Positions 8,308 to 17,500 of a stretch of 64,000 nt of DNA are shown here, one piece after another; positions within the stretch are counted from its first letter, which is position 1, and the number at the start of each line of letters is the position of its first letter. Origin of the DNA: Pontimicrobium sp. SW4 (GTDB taxonomy: Bacteria > Bacteroidota > Bacteroidia > Flavobacteriales > Flavobacteriaceae); assembly GCF_039954625.1 (NCBI RefSeq), contig NZ_CP157199.1:2790001-2854000 (forward strand), read 5' to 3'. The position numbers and the translations under genes are program-made. The notes beneath the pieces were generated by a model. It worked only from the letters and a program-made list of their open reading frames with translations. It did not search any database and was not told the origin of the DNA.

Positions 8308-9096
8308 TTACTGAACCTTTAAGGTTATAGGAATTGAATACATTACTGCTACCTCTTTATTACTTTGCTTAGCAGGAATCATTTTAGGGATTTTATGTAT
8401 TACTTTAATTGCCTCATTTTCTAGCCTCTTATGTGGCGCTCTCGCTTTCACTTGGGTAACATTTCCAAGTTCATCTATTGTAAACTGTACATAAACTTTC
8501 TGTTTATCACTAAAACCCAGTTCACTAATCAAATCAGAATCAAATTTCCGACCAATTAATCTTCCAATTTTTTTTGACATACAGTTTCTTAATTCATCAT
8601 TAGTTTGAAAATCTTCACATCCTGGATAGATAGGTACCTGTTCTACACCAATAATAGAATATGTTGATTTTTCTGCTGGTGCTGGTTTGCCTGGTTTTTT
8701 ATTTACTGTTGGTTTACTAAGAGGAATTGGCTCGGTAACAACATCTTTTGTTGGTTCTTTTGTTGGAGAATTATTGTCAATTGGTTTAAAACTTATTGCT
8801 AATAATTTTTTCCTAACAGGCTCTACTTTTTTTGCTTTAGCAGGTTCTGGAGTTGGCTTAGGGACATAATTAACATAAATTGTATCATCAGTATCAACAG
8901 GATAAGTAATTACGGGAATTGATTTAATTTGAAACTGCATTTCAAACAAACCATAAGTTGCGAGAAGTGTTAAAATCAACCCAACCTGAAAGTAGAGGGT
9001 TGAGTTTTTTTGTAAATTTGCATCATGCTTCTGTGATGTTTTCACGATTTGCTCGTTCTGACCAACGAGTTCGTGAATTTTCTTTGAAAAATTCAT
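8308..9096 (-). CDS. TonB family energy transducer, copy 1 (divergent)
   Basis: A 262-residue TonB-type protein: cytoplasmic N-terminus, one membrane helix (about 34-52), a proline- and lysine-rich periplasmic spacer, and a C-terminal TonB domain (about 150-262) starting VPIYPGCED and holding a second cysteine in NCMSKKI. Such proteins pass proton-motive energy from ExbB/ExbD to outer-membrane transporters. It is the most divergent of three tandem paralogues: it has an extra N-terminal 16 or so residues and a PxxP spacer instead of an acidic one. Its 5' leader is nearly identical to that of copy 2, which marks it as a product of duplication including the leader. Individually terminated. The partner transporter is unknown. 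Confidence 0.85.
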   Translation of the reverse strand: MNFSKKIHELVGQNEQIVKTSQKHDANLQKNSTLYFQVGLILTLLATYGLFEMQFQIKSIPVITYPVDTDDTIYVNYVPKPTPEPAKAKKVEPVRKKLLAISFKPIDNNSPTKEPTKDVVTEPIPLSKPTVNKKPGKPAPAEKSTYSIIGVEQVPIYPGCEDFQTNDELRNCMSKKIGRLIGRKFDSDLISELGFSDKQKVYVQFTIDELGNVTQVKARAPHKRLENEAIKVIHKIPKMIPAKQSNKEVAVMYSIPITLKVQ

Positions 9097-9150
9097 AATT
9101 ATTGTTTTAAAATGTTAATGTTATGAGTAAATCACAAGAAGCATACCAAA
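9097..9150 (-). repeat. duplicated tonB leader, copy A
   Basis: The stretch between terminator and start codon matches 9922-9977 almost base for base, including AACATTTTAAAACAATAATT just before the ATG. No exact TAnnTTTG box is seen in it; a TTG lies 17 bases before TAACATTT. Confidence 0.75.
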
Positions 9151-9180
9151 AAAACCCCATTACAATTGTAATGGGGTTTT
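9151..9180 (-). terminator. terminator after tonB copy 2
   Basis: Perfect 30-base inverted repeat with arms AAAACCCCATTACAA and TTGTAATGGGGTTTT; on the minus strand it runs into eight T residues. It starts 22 bases after the stop of the gene at 9202. Confidence 0.9.
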
Positions 9181-9201
9181 AATTTTAAACAAATTATATC
9201 C

Positions 9202-9921
9202 TTAGTTTTGAACTTGAAATATAATTGGTAACGAATATGATACGGTAACAGCATCTCCACGCTGTCTACCAGGTTTCATTTTAGGAAGCAAATTAATTAC
9301 TCGCGCTGCTTCTTGTTCTAATCTTGGGTGAGGTGCTCTAGATTGTACATCAACAATGTTTCCTGTTTTGTCTATTTTAAACATAACACGTATCGTTTGT
9401 TTACCTGACAAACCTAATTCTTCGGCTAAGTCAGCGTTAAACTTTTTTTGTACATGTTTAGATATTTTTTGCGACATGCAGGCTTTTTTAGCATTATTAT
9501 CGCCTTCGTCACATCCAGGGAAAACTGGTACATTTTCGATAAATGCAAATGGCACTTCAACATCTTCATCTGGTTCATCCACAAAAACATCTTCGACGTT
9601 CAAAATTGGTTCTTCTGCATTATTTTCAGATGTATCTATAACAGACTCTTCAATATCTGCATCGTCTTCTACCTCCTCAATCACATCAGGAATTACTGGT
9701 GGCTTCGTTTCTGGTGGCGGCGTTTTGATGTGCTCAGTTTGTGGAATTACTTCGTCATCTAAGTCTCCCATAGATAACATCGCTATATCAATAGCTTCCT
9801 TATCGTAGGTTTTGTAGTTAATAGAATAGTTAGCAACTAAAAGCATTAGAGCTAAACCAACAGCAAAATAGATAGAGCTGTTTCTCCGTACATCTGCACG
9901 CGGGTTTTTTTTTGTTTCCAT
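9202..9921 (-). CDS. TonB family energy transducer, copy 2
   Basis: A 239-residue TonB-type protein with one membrane helix (about 17-33), a strongly acidic spacer (DDEVIP through DEDVEVPF, roughly 52-127) and a C-terminal TonB domain beginning VPVFPGCDEGDNNAKKAC. The final YSLPIIFQVQN strand closes the domain. The length and N-terminal DVRRNSSIYFAVGLALMLL segment are nearly identical to copy 3, so these two are recent duplicates. The PPPETKPP stretch is the proline segment. Own leader and own terminator suggest it is transcribed alone. Which outer-membrane receptor or machine it energises cannot be told from the window. Confidence 0.88.
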   Translation of the reverse strand: METKKNPRADVRRNSSIYFAVGLALMLLVANYSINYKTYDKEAIDIAMLSMGDLDDEVIPQTEHIKTPPPETKPPVIPDVIEEVEDDADIEESVIDTSENNAEEPILNVEDVFVDEPDEDVEVPFAFIENVPVFPGCDEGDNNAKKACMSQKISKHVQKKFNADLAEELGLSGKQTIRVMFKIDKTGNIVDVQSRAPHPRLEQEAARVINLLPKMKPGRQRGDAVTVSYSLPIIFQVQN

Positions 9922-9977
9922 AATTATTGTTTTAAAATGTTAATATTATGGTAAACTCACAAGAAACATACCAAAAA
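9922..9977 (-). repeat. duplicated tonB leader, copy B
   Basis: Leader of tonB copy 2, nearly identical to 9097-9150. Copy 3 keeps only the last few bases (AATAATT before its ATG), so the duplication of this leader joins copies 1 and 2. Confidence 0.75.
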
Positions 9978-10008
9978 AAATCCCGCTACTTTAAAAGTAG
10001 CGGGATTT
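9978..10008 (-). terminator. terminator after tonB copy 3
   Basis: Hairpin with arms AAATCCCGCTACT and AGTAGCGGGATTT around a five-base loop, followed on the minus strand by a run of eight T. It begins 22 bases after the stop of the gene at 10030. Confidence 0.9.
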
Positions 10009-10029
10009 AAAATTTATGTCGTTCTATTC

Positions 10030-10749
10030 TTAGTCTTGAACTGCGAATATAATTGGCAACGAGTAAGGTACTGTTACAGCTTTACCTCTTTGCTTTCCTG
10101 GTTTCATTTTAGGAAGTGAGTTAATTACTCGCGCTGCTTCTTTCTCTAACCTTGGGTGTGGTGCTCTAGCCATTACGCCAGTTACAGTTCCTGTTTTATC
10201 AATCTTAAACATCACACGTATCGTCTGTCTACCTGATAAACCTAAATCTCCAGCTAAATCTGTATTAAATTTATCTCTTACAAATTTTGAAATCTTATCA
10301 GACATACATTTTCTTTTTGCATCGTTATTTCCACTTTCACAACCTGGGAAAATTGGAACGTTTTCAATAACTGCAAAAGGAACCTCTATATCTTCTTCTA
10401 CTTCTTCTACTACTACTTCTTCTACTTCTACAATTTCTTCTTCTTCAGTTGTTTCTGTAGACTCAATAACAGTTTCTTCAATTTCCTCTTCATCTTCTAC
10501 TACCTCTATTACTTCAGGCGCTGCTGGTGGAGGTGGTGGAGGTGGAGGTGTTTGAATTTGCTCAGTGATTGGAATTTCTTCATCATCCAATTCATCCATA
10601 TTTAACTGACCTATATCAATAGCTTCTTTGTCATAAGTCTTATAGTTAATAGAATAATTAGTAATTAATAACATTAATGCAAGACCAACAGCAAAATAAA
10701 TTGAGCTGTTCCTTCTTACATCAGCATTTAAATTCTTTTTAGGTTCCAT
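10030..10749 (-). CDS. TonB family energy transducer, copy 3
   Basis: A 239-residue TonB-type protein colinear with copy 2. The membrane helix is at about 17-33, followed by an eight-proline run (about 67-75), a glutamate/valine-rich spacer of about 45 residues (VEVEEVVVEEVEEDIEV), and a TonB C-terminal domain starting VPIFPGCESGNNDAKRKC. The two cysteines are shared with the other copies. Glu/Val-rich and Pro-rich segments give a stiff span across the periplasm. It follows the vanZ-like gene by 56 bases. The long Glu/Val low-complexity stretch is the main difference from copy 2. Confidence 0.88.
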   Translation of the reverse strand: MEPKKNLNADVRRNSSIYFAVGLALMLLITNYSINYKTYDKEAIDIGQLNMDELDDEEIPITEQIQTPPPPPPPPAAPEVIEVVEDEEEIEETVIESTETTEEEEIVEVEEVVVEEVEEDIEVPFAVIENVPIFPGCESGNNDAKRKCMSDKISKFVRDKFNTDLAGDLGLSGRQTIRVMFKIDKTGTVTGVMARAPHPRLEKEAARVINSLPKMKPGKQRGKAVTVPYSLPIIFAVQD

Positions 10750-10806
10750 AATTATTTTTTTTCGAGATTGGTAAAATAACCAATAATTTGCTAAAAAAGC
10801 AAGGGT

Positions 10807-11178
10807 TTATATATTTTTAACGATTGTTTTATTTCTAATTGTTAAAATAAGAGAAATAATTGTAGCTCCAACTATATTTGCTGCAATATCTGCAATTGAA
10901 GCATCTCTAGTTGTTGTTAACTGTCCTTGTAATACTTCAATAATTGTACCATAAACAATTGAAATAGCAAAAGCTATAGCTATAGCGTACTTAACTTTTT
11001 GATTATTTAATACTTTATACCACAAAAAACAAAATATCCCATAAGCGATTAAATGGTAAATTTTATCTTCGTAGTTAGTGCCAAAATATGGTAAGCCATC
11101 ATTTCTAATCAAGCATATTGTAGCTAGAGCGATTGTATAAACTACAGCTAAAAAAAGAAATACTCGCTTATTAAGCAC
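10807..11178 (-). CDS. VanZ-like family membrane protein
   Basis: A 123-residue protein with four hydrophobic helices (about 5-22, 37-52, 62-80 and 97-116). The pattern [17 protein letters not shown] near the second helix and the [30 protein letters not shown] segment are typical of the VanZ-like family (DKxxHxxxY; E-x-x-Q; D-x-x-x-N). VanZ gives slight teicoplanin resistance in enterococci, but most family members, this one included, have no known role. It overlaps gcvH by eight bases and so is translated from the same message. Confidence 0.85.
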   Translation of the reverse strand: MLNKRVFLFLAVVYTIALATICLIRNDGLPYFGTNYEDKIYHLIAYGIFCFLWYKVLNNQKVKYAIAIAFAISIVYGTIIEVLQGQLTTTRDASIADIAANIVGATIISLILTIRNKTIVKNI

Positions 11179-11551
11179 CTATTAAAGCCTTGTAATCGTC
11201 GGCGGAAAGCAATGCGTCAAACTCTGAAGTATCTGAACATTTTACTTTTATCATCCAACCATCTCCATAAGGATCGGTATTAACCTTTTCTGGTTCGTCT
11301 TCTAGAGATTCATTAAATTCTATAATCTCTCCTGTTACAGGTAAGAACAAATCTGATACTGTTTTAACAGCTTCTACTGTTCCAAAAACTTCCTCAATAT
11401 CAAGGGTTTCATCAACAGTTTCTACTTCAACATAAACAATATCTCCTAATTCGCTTTGTGCAAAATCGGTAATTCCAATGGTTACAACATCTCCATCGAT
11501 GCTTACCCATTCGTGGTCTTTAGTGTACTTTAATTCAGATGGAATATTCAT
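11171..11551 (-). CDS. gcvH: glycine cleavage system protein H
   Basis: A 126-residue GcvH, the lipoyl-carrying shuttle protein of the glycine cleavage complex that moves the aminomethyl group between P, T and L proteins. The domain is complete: YTKDHEWV at the N-terminus, the lipoyl loop [15 protein letters not shown] with the modified lysine at K63, and the [14 protein letters not shown] segment. The gcvP and gcvT genes are not in the window; gcvH sits between sprA and the vanZ-like gene. That placement next to gliding genes is known in flavobacteria and seems to be conserved order rather than function. Confidence 0.95.
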   Translation of the reverse strand: MNIPSELKYTKDHEWVSIDGDVVTIGITDFAQSELGDIVYVEVETVDETLDIEEVFGTVEAVKTVSDLFLPVTGEIIEFNESLEDEPEKVNTDPYGDGWMIKVKCSDTSEFDALLSADDYKALIGA

Positions 11552-11588
11552 AAAAATAAAATTTTTGGTAAATATGTTAGTTTTTTAT

Positions 11589-14500
11589 TTAATTTCCAAA
11601 GTTATATCGTAAAGTTAATCCTGAACGGATAGATGTCTGTGGAAATGCTGTAGAAATAGCATATTCTGAGAATGTATAATCAAAGTAGAAAATTCCTGTT
11701 AGGTTCTTGCTAAAAGCATAATCGGCAGTATATTTTAATCCCCAAACAGTTTGTCCTGCGGTTACTTGATTATTTTCTAAATCTAGATATCGAATAATCG
11801 TTTTATTTTCTCTAATTGAAACATCTGCCTTCATATTAAGATCACTCTTAATCACATTTCTTGGTCCTGCTAGCTTAGAGTTTATTTTAACGTCTTTAAT
11901 TCTAAAACCTAACCCAAAAACATATTCGCTTCCTTTTATTTCAGTCAATAAATTGTTGTCAAAACTTAAAAATAATCGACGATCCTTTTTAATTTCAGCT
12001 AGGATTTTCATCGAGTTTTTCATTTCAAAATCAACTTTAATTAGCGGACTAAACATTTCGGTTAATGCTACAGCGCTAAACAAGGTTTTATTTTTATAGT
12101 TTCCAGATTGATCTAAAACATTAGGATTTTGCGATGCATAATCAGTATTTGGATCAAAAGCATTATAATCTAAGTTTGACCTAAATTGATTAATAGTATA
12201 TACAGAATTATACCCATGAGTTATGGAAAATCGCTTAAATTGTTTTTTAAACCATGGTAATTTCATTAAACCAGTATATTTTAACGTCCAGTTTGGAATT
12301 GGAATATCTCTAAATGCTCCAAGTGAAACTTTCCCTGCATCCTTCCCTGTATATGCCGATAAAAATGCTGGCAACAATACCGCTTGATTATTTTTACCAA
12401 ACCCAAGAGGATATCCTTCTGCGTCTAAATTTGCTGGATTATTAATATCTACTCCTGCTTTAATTGCAAGTCTTTGAGCTATTTCTAGTCTATTTGCTCT
12501 AAAATTATCAAACGTTTCAGAGCCATTTTCGTCACTACTAGCAAAAGCAGTTTTAATCATAGATGTTGAAATATTATAGTTTCCAAAGGAATTTCTAATT
12601 AGCGGATTATAGCCATCACTAAAGCCATCATTATCTCCATCGATTGCATTAAAACTTTCAGTTAAATTTTCATTATAGGTTCGTCCTCCAGTAAGATCTA
12701 TTTTTAAATCTTGCATTGGTTCAAGCGCTGCCGAAAAATCTAATATTTTAGATTCTTCTTCTGTGTATTGTTGATTAAACTCAGGGAACACTGTTAACCA
12801 TCCATTTTTTGCTGCTAGATATCTAATGTCTCTTTGACTACCAAAAGTAAAACCAAAGGTAGGCTTAAGGGTTCCTATAAATCCTGGAGTTTCCATATAT
12901 CCAGGTAAGAAAGTTCCATTACGTTGTGTATAATTAACTTGAATTCTCTTAATACTGGTTAACAGGTCTATTGCTGCATTGGTTAGACCATTCTTTTTAG
13001 GTGTTACTGGTTGTGCTCCTGTTGGTTGACCACCTGGTGGCACTCCTTTTGCAGATCTTGATCCAGTATTTTTTCTTGTCAATCCTACATAACGATACAA
13101 ACGATTCATATCTAAGGTTGTATTTAACGTATGTGAACTTGCATTGGATACTGAATTCCCTAAATCGTAAGTCGAACCATTAATGGTTAAGTTACCATAT
13201 AAATCTGACCCTTTTTGCCATAAGAAATCTCCTGTATAAGCGTAAGTAGCTCTTAAAAAATCTAAGGCTGGAATTTTGTTTAAAGGCAACTCATAATTAA
13301 TTCCTAATTGTTGAAATTGTCTATTTGGATCTCCAACATCAAAGAATCCATCCCAAACTTCTTTTGTTGGGTCTTGGGCGCCATTTAGGTTATCGTCAAC
13401 AAAATAATTACGTACAATATTATTATTAGATGCAGAGAAATTTAAACTTAATGCATCTGTAAGGTTATAGTTTATATTGTATTGAAAATCGAACGTATAA
13501 TTTCTTCTATATAATTCTTCAATCCCAATATTTGAACCTCCTAAATCAAGATCTCTAAATTTTTGCTTATTAAATTGTCTAATGAAGTCGGTATTTACCG
13601 TAATACTAGATGGTAATAAGTTAAAATTAAAGTCTTTTAAAATTTTCCAGTATTTCCCTTTAAAAAGCGAATCGTTCTTTTTGAAAGGTTCAATTTTAAT
13701 AGGATCAAAACTAAAATTATAATTAGCTCCAACTCTTACATTTTGATTTAAAGAGTTTTCAATTTCAAAATCCCTATGCTCTACTTGATTGTACGAATAA
13801 TTTAATGTAAGGTTTTCAACATCGTAAAATTTTGGCTTTGCTTCGCCTGTTCTTTGTTTCCTAATACCAATAAAGTTAATACTCTGTCTTTTGGTATAAT
13901 CTTCCGATTGTTGTCTAATAGTTTCTCTTTCTGAGCTTGTCGCAGCAGCGTCCAATCTATCTTGTAGCTTAACATCTTTATATTGTTGGTCATACTCTGG
14001 TGTGACAATTTCTTCACTTTGACCATAGTTAAAAGGAATTTGTACTCCCCATTTTTTAGGTAACAATTGTCCTAAATTTACATTAGTAACAACATCATAT
14101 TGCTTTACGTCTTCTCTACTTCTTTGGTTTGGACCTTGTTCTATTGTCCCAAAACCTGTAGTACTACGTCTCCCTGTAGCACTAACATCCATAAAGTCTG
14201 CAATATTAGAATCCATACTTGCAATAGCAGCCCAACCTCCTTCATTATCCATATCAGATAAACGTAATTCATTGAACCAAACCTCAGTACAAACATCAAT
14301 ACTTTCTAATTGCGTATGTGAATTTTTAATACCTACCATTAAAGTTCTAATATCTCCGAAATTTGGATTACCCTTTATAGCCACACGTTGCTGACCAATA
14401 GTATATGGTGAAAATTCTGCAACATCTGTTTCGTCTAAAACACCATCAATGACATTATAGAATGTTGGTTCTAGATTACCTAAAGTTCCTGCCGAAATCC

Positions 14501-17500
14501 CTAGGGCTTTTATTTTTGCTAAAACTTCTATTGGTAAATTAATTTCGTTTTCTGGCTTCCAAACTTCTGATTCACTCGTTGAACCCGTTGCAGAAACTGC
14601 TAATGGAATTTCAATTTGATAATAGTTTTGTGTAAAATCGTTACCCATTCTAATAAATCCAACAGCATCACCATCTTGTAATCCTAAAGCGGCACCTTCT
14701 TCAGCATGAATAAACATACGTAGTTTTTTATACTGACGCATATCTACATTAATATTTTTATATACTGCTCTAGAATCTTCAGGTTCTAGCTTACACGTAT
14801 TAACAACTAATGATTGCTCATTTTGTCTTTGAAGTGTATTGTTATTGTTAAGCTGCTCTCTTTCTACTCCTGGAGGAGATACATAACTACCATCATTTTC
14901 TTGAATACCTATAATTCCAACATTAAACTCTGTACCATCTGAATCGTTATTTGGGTCGTCATCTAAAGATTGTTGATAGCGTCTCCAATCACTTCTTACT
15001 AAATCTAAAGACCCAAAACGTAACACTGTGTTTTCAGAAAACTCAGATAAATACATACGCATAAAACGAATCGATCTAAAATCTGTTATTCCTCCAATTT
15101 GATTTGTGTATGCTGTTAATGGAATTCTAAACTGATACCATCGAACTTGCTCTGAATCGCCATTAGGGAGTGTTACAGTAACTTGTTTTCTGTCTCTAAT
15201 TAGTGTATTGTTTATGTTAGCTAGACCACTTGGTGTAATATCTAATTCATATTCAAAATAACTGTCTATGGTATTCATAGTGTTATCTCTATTAATATCT
15301 TCTACATCTGGCTGTGTCGTAGAGCCTCTATTAGTTTGCGTAAAAGTATCAGGAGAGTTTCCTTGTAATCCATTATACTTTTTATAACGCTCAAAGACGT
15401 CACCAGTGGTATTAAGAAAGTAAGTATAGTTATCGTTAGCAGGATCTTCTAAACTTGAAAACGCTGGGAACGCTATTCCTTCTTCAGCATCATCATAACC
15501 ATCAAATCCAACATCTTGATTCGTTCTTTGTTGCCCTAATGTTGAAAACGCATAAATTAATGCTTGGTTTTGAGGTGTAACACTTCCCCAAACAGTTTGT
15601 GGTAATGAACTTATATCACCATTTTCTGGCAATCCATTTTCATACTGTTTTCTACCATCTTTTAAAATATCTTCAGAAATATTACCAAGGTTTAACGTTA
15701 ATTTACCGCCTGGATTTGTTAAGTTATCTAAAAATGGATCTTGTAGCCAAAACTCAATATATTCAACATTGGCTTGCTCAAAATCGGTTGATGTCAACTG
15801 TCGTGTAATTCCTGCCCAAGAATCTTGAGGATTGTCTAAAATTCCATCTTCTGCTCCAGGTTGGAAATTATAAGGTCCTCTTTCAGAAGGATAATAAGCA
15901 AGGTCTAAAGAATTAATGACCGTTGGCTGACCTTGTACTATATCTTGCTGAGGGAAAATTTCATCTATAAAAATACGTCTCGTATACAAATTAGACATAT
16001 CATCATCACTAATACCACTTGGTCTTTGACCACCATAGAAAACTGGATCAATAAAGTACCAGTTTAAAAGTGCTCTATCAAAACCATTTTGAATTCCATT
16101 ATCATCTTCTGGCCCTTCAACATAAGATTGCCCTAATTCTTTTGGTCTACTAGACAAACTCCAAGAAATTGGCGATAATAAATCAATGGCATTTTGTGTG
16201 CCTTCAAAATCATCTACATATGTTGTTGCTTCACCTTGAAAATCTGATCCTTTGGGTGCTCCTGGTAATAAATAAGCAAATTCTCCTCTAATTGATAAAT
16301 TAGATTGTACATCTGTATCTATGTTAGGTAGTTTATTTGCAAGTCTTGTTAAGAAAGGTACTTCAGTTGAGAAATTTCCATTAATTCCAAAAATAGAATT
16401 ATTTATTGGCTCTGTTCCATAATTTGCTTTTTGAGTAATTGGGCGTTCATTTAAGTTTAAAAACGTAGCTCCCAACACAAAATTTTCATTAAACTGATGC
16501 TCTACATTTATCCCAGTAAAACGTTTTGTTTGCTGACCAAATACCGCATTATTTTCAACAGACACTTGAATAGGTGTATTAGACGCTTGTAAGGCAGGAT
16601 CTAAAATTTGAACTGTTCCTATTTGATAATTAACCGTATAGTCTACACCTTCTACTAAAACACGCCCTCCAGCTGTTACTTTTACTGACCCTCTTGGAAC
16701 ATTAAACGCACCAATTGGAATTCCGCCACCTCCACCAGCTTTATAGCGTCCTTTTATCTGGAACTTATTTTTTTCTCCGTCTTCTAAGGCAGCTGTTTTG
16801 GTCGATTTATATAATTTATCGTAAACGTATTTAGCTTGGTTAGGGTTAAATTGCGCTGGGTCATTATAATCGGCCTCGTTATCACTTGGATTGTTATCTA
16901 TATCAAGAATATCAAATAAGTACTTACCAAATGGTTCTACATTGGTAAATATTATTTTTCCATTTTGCTGAATAACCGTAATTCCTGGAACGAAATCGAA
17001 AAACCCGTCGCCATTAAACTGTGGATCATTATTATAATTTAACTTATCTAAATTAAACACTCTTAATAAAGGTGTTTCTTGTAAGGCATCTTCGGTTGGC
17101 GCAGGTGTTGGAAATGGTGTTCCATCTACAGGTGTAATAAAGTTTACAGGTGAAGACTCAGTATAAAAAATATTTAATTTAAAATCTTCCCTTTCTAAAT
17201 TAAAAGCACCTGTATTATAGATGTTTTTCATCATTAAGTCCCAAATGGGTTGATCCACACTTGTGACAGTACTCTTAAGCATCTTAAGAATTAAACTATT
17301 ATTAGTTACAACTGTGTTAGTCCCTACTGTTGTAACATCTGTCGCAGTCACACCATCGTTAGCAAATTCACCAACTTGATAAACTTGGTCACCAACTGTA
17401 AATTGATAAGCAACAGCTAGTATCTCGTCATTCTGTAAGCGCTGATTTAATGATACATATCCTAATTGCGTATTAAGTGTAAACTCTGAGCCTTCTTGAA

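Noticed and set aside
9356..9808. A 150-codon open frame on the plus strand opposite tonB copy 2
   Set aside because: Ser/Thr-rich translation with no domain or signal. It is the complement of the Glu/Asp-rich spacer of the real gene on the minus strand, which explains the absence of stops.
10767..10802. Two small hairpins between the vanZ-like gene and tonB copy 3 as terminator or riboswitch
   Set aside because: Stems are only four to six pairs (ATTGGT/ACCAAT; TTGC/GCAA) and lack a proper T-tract after the stem; too weak to call.
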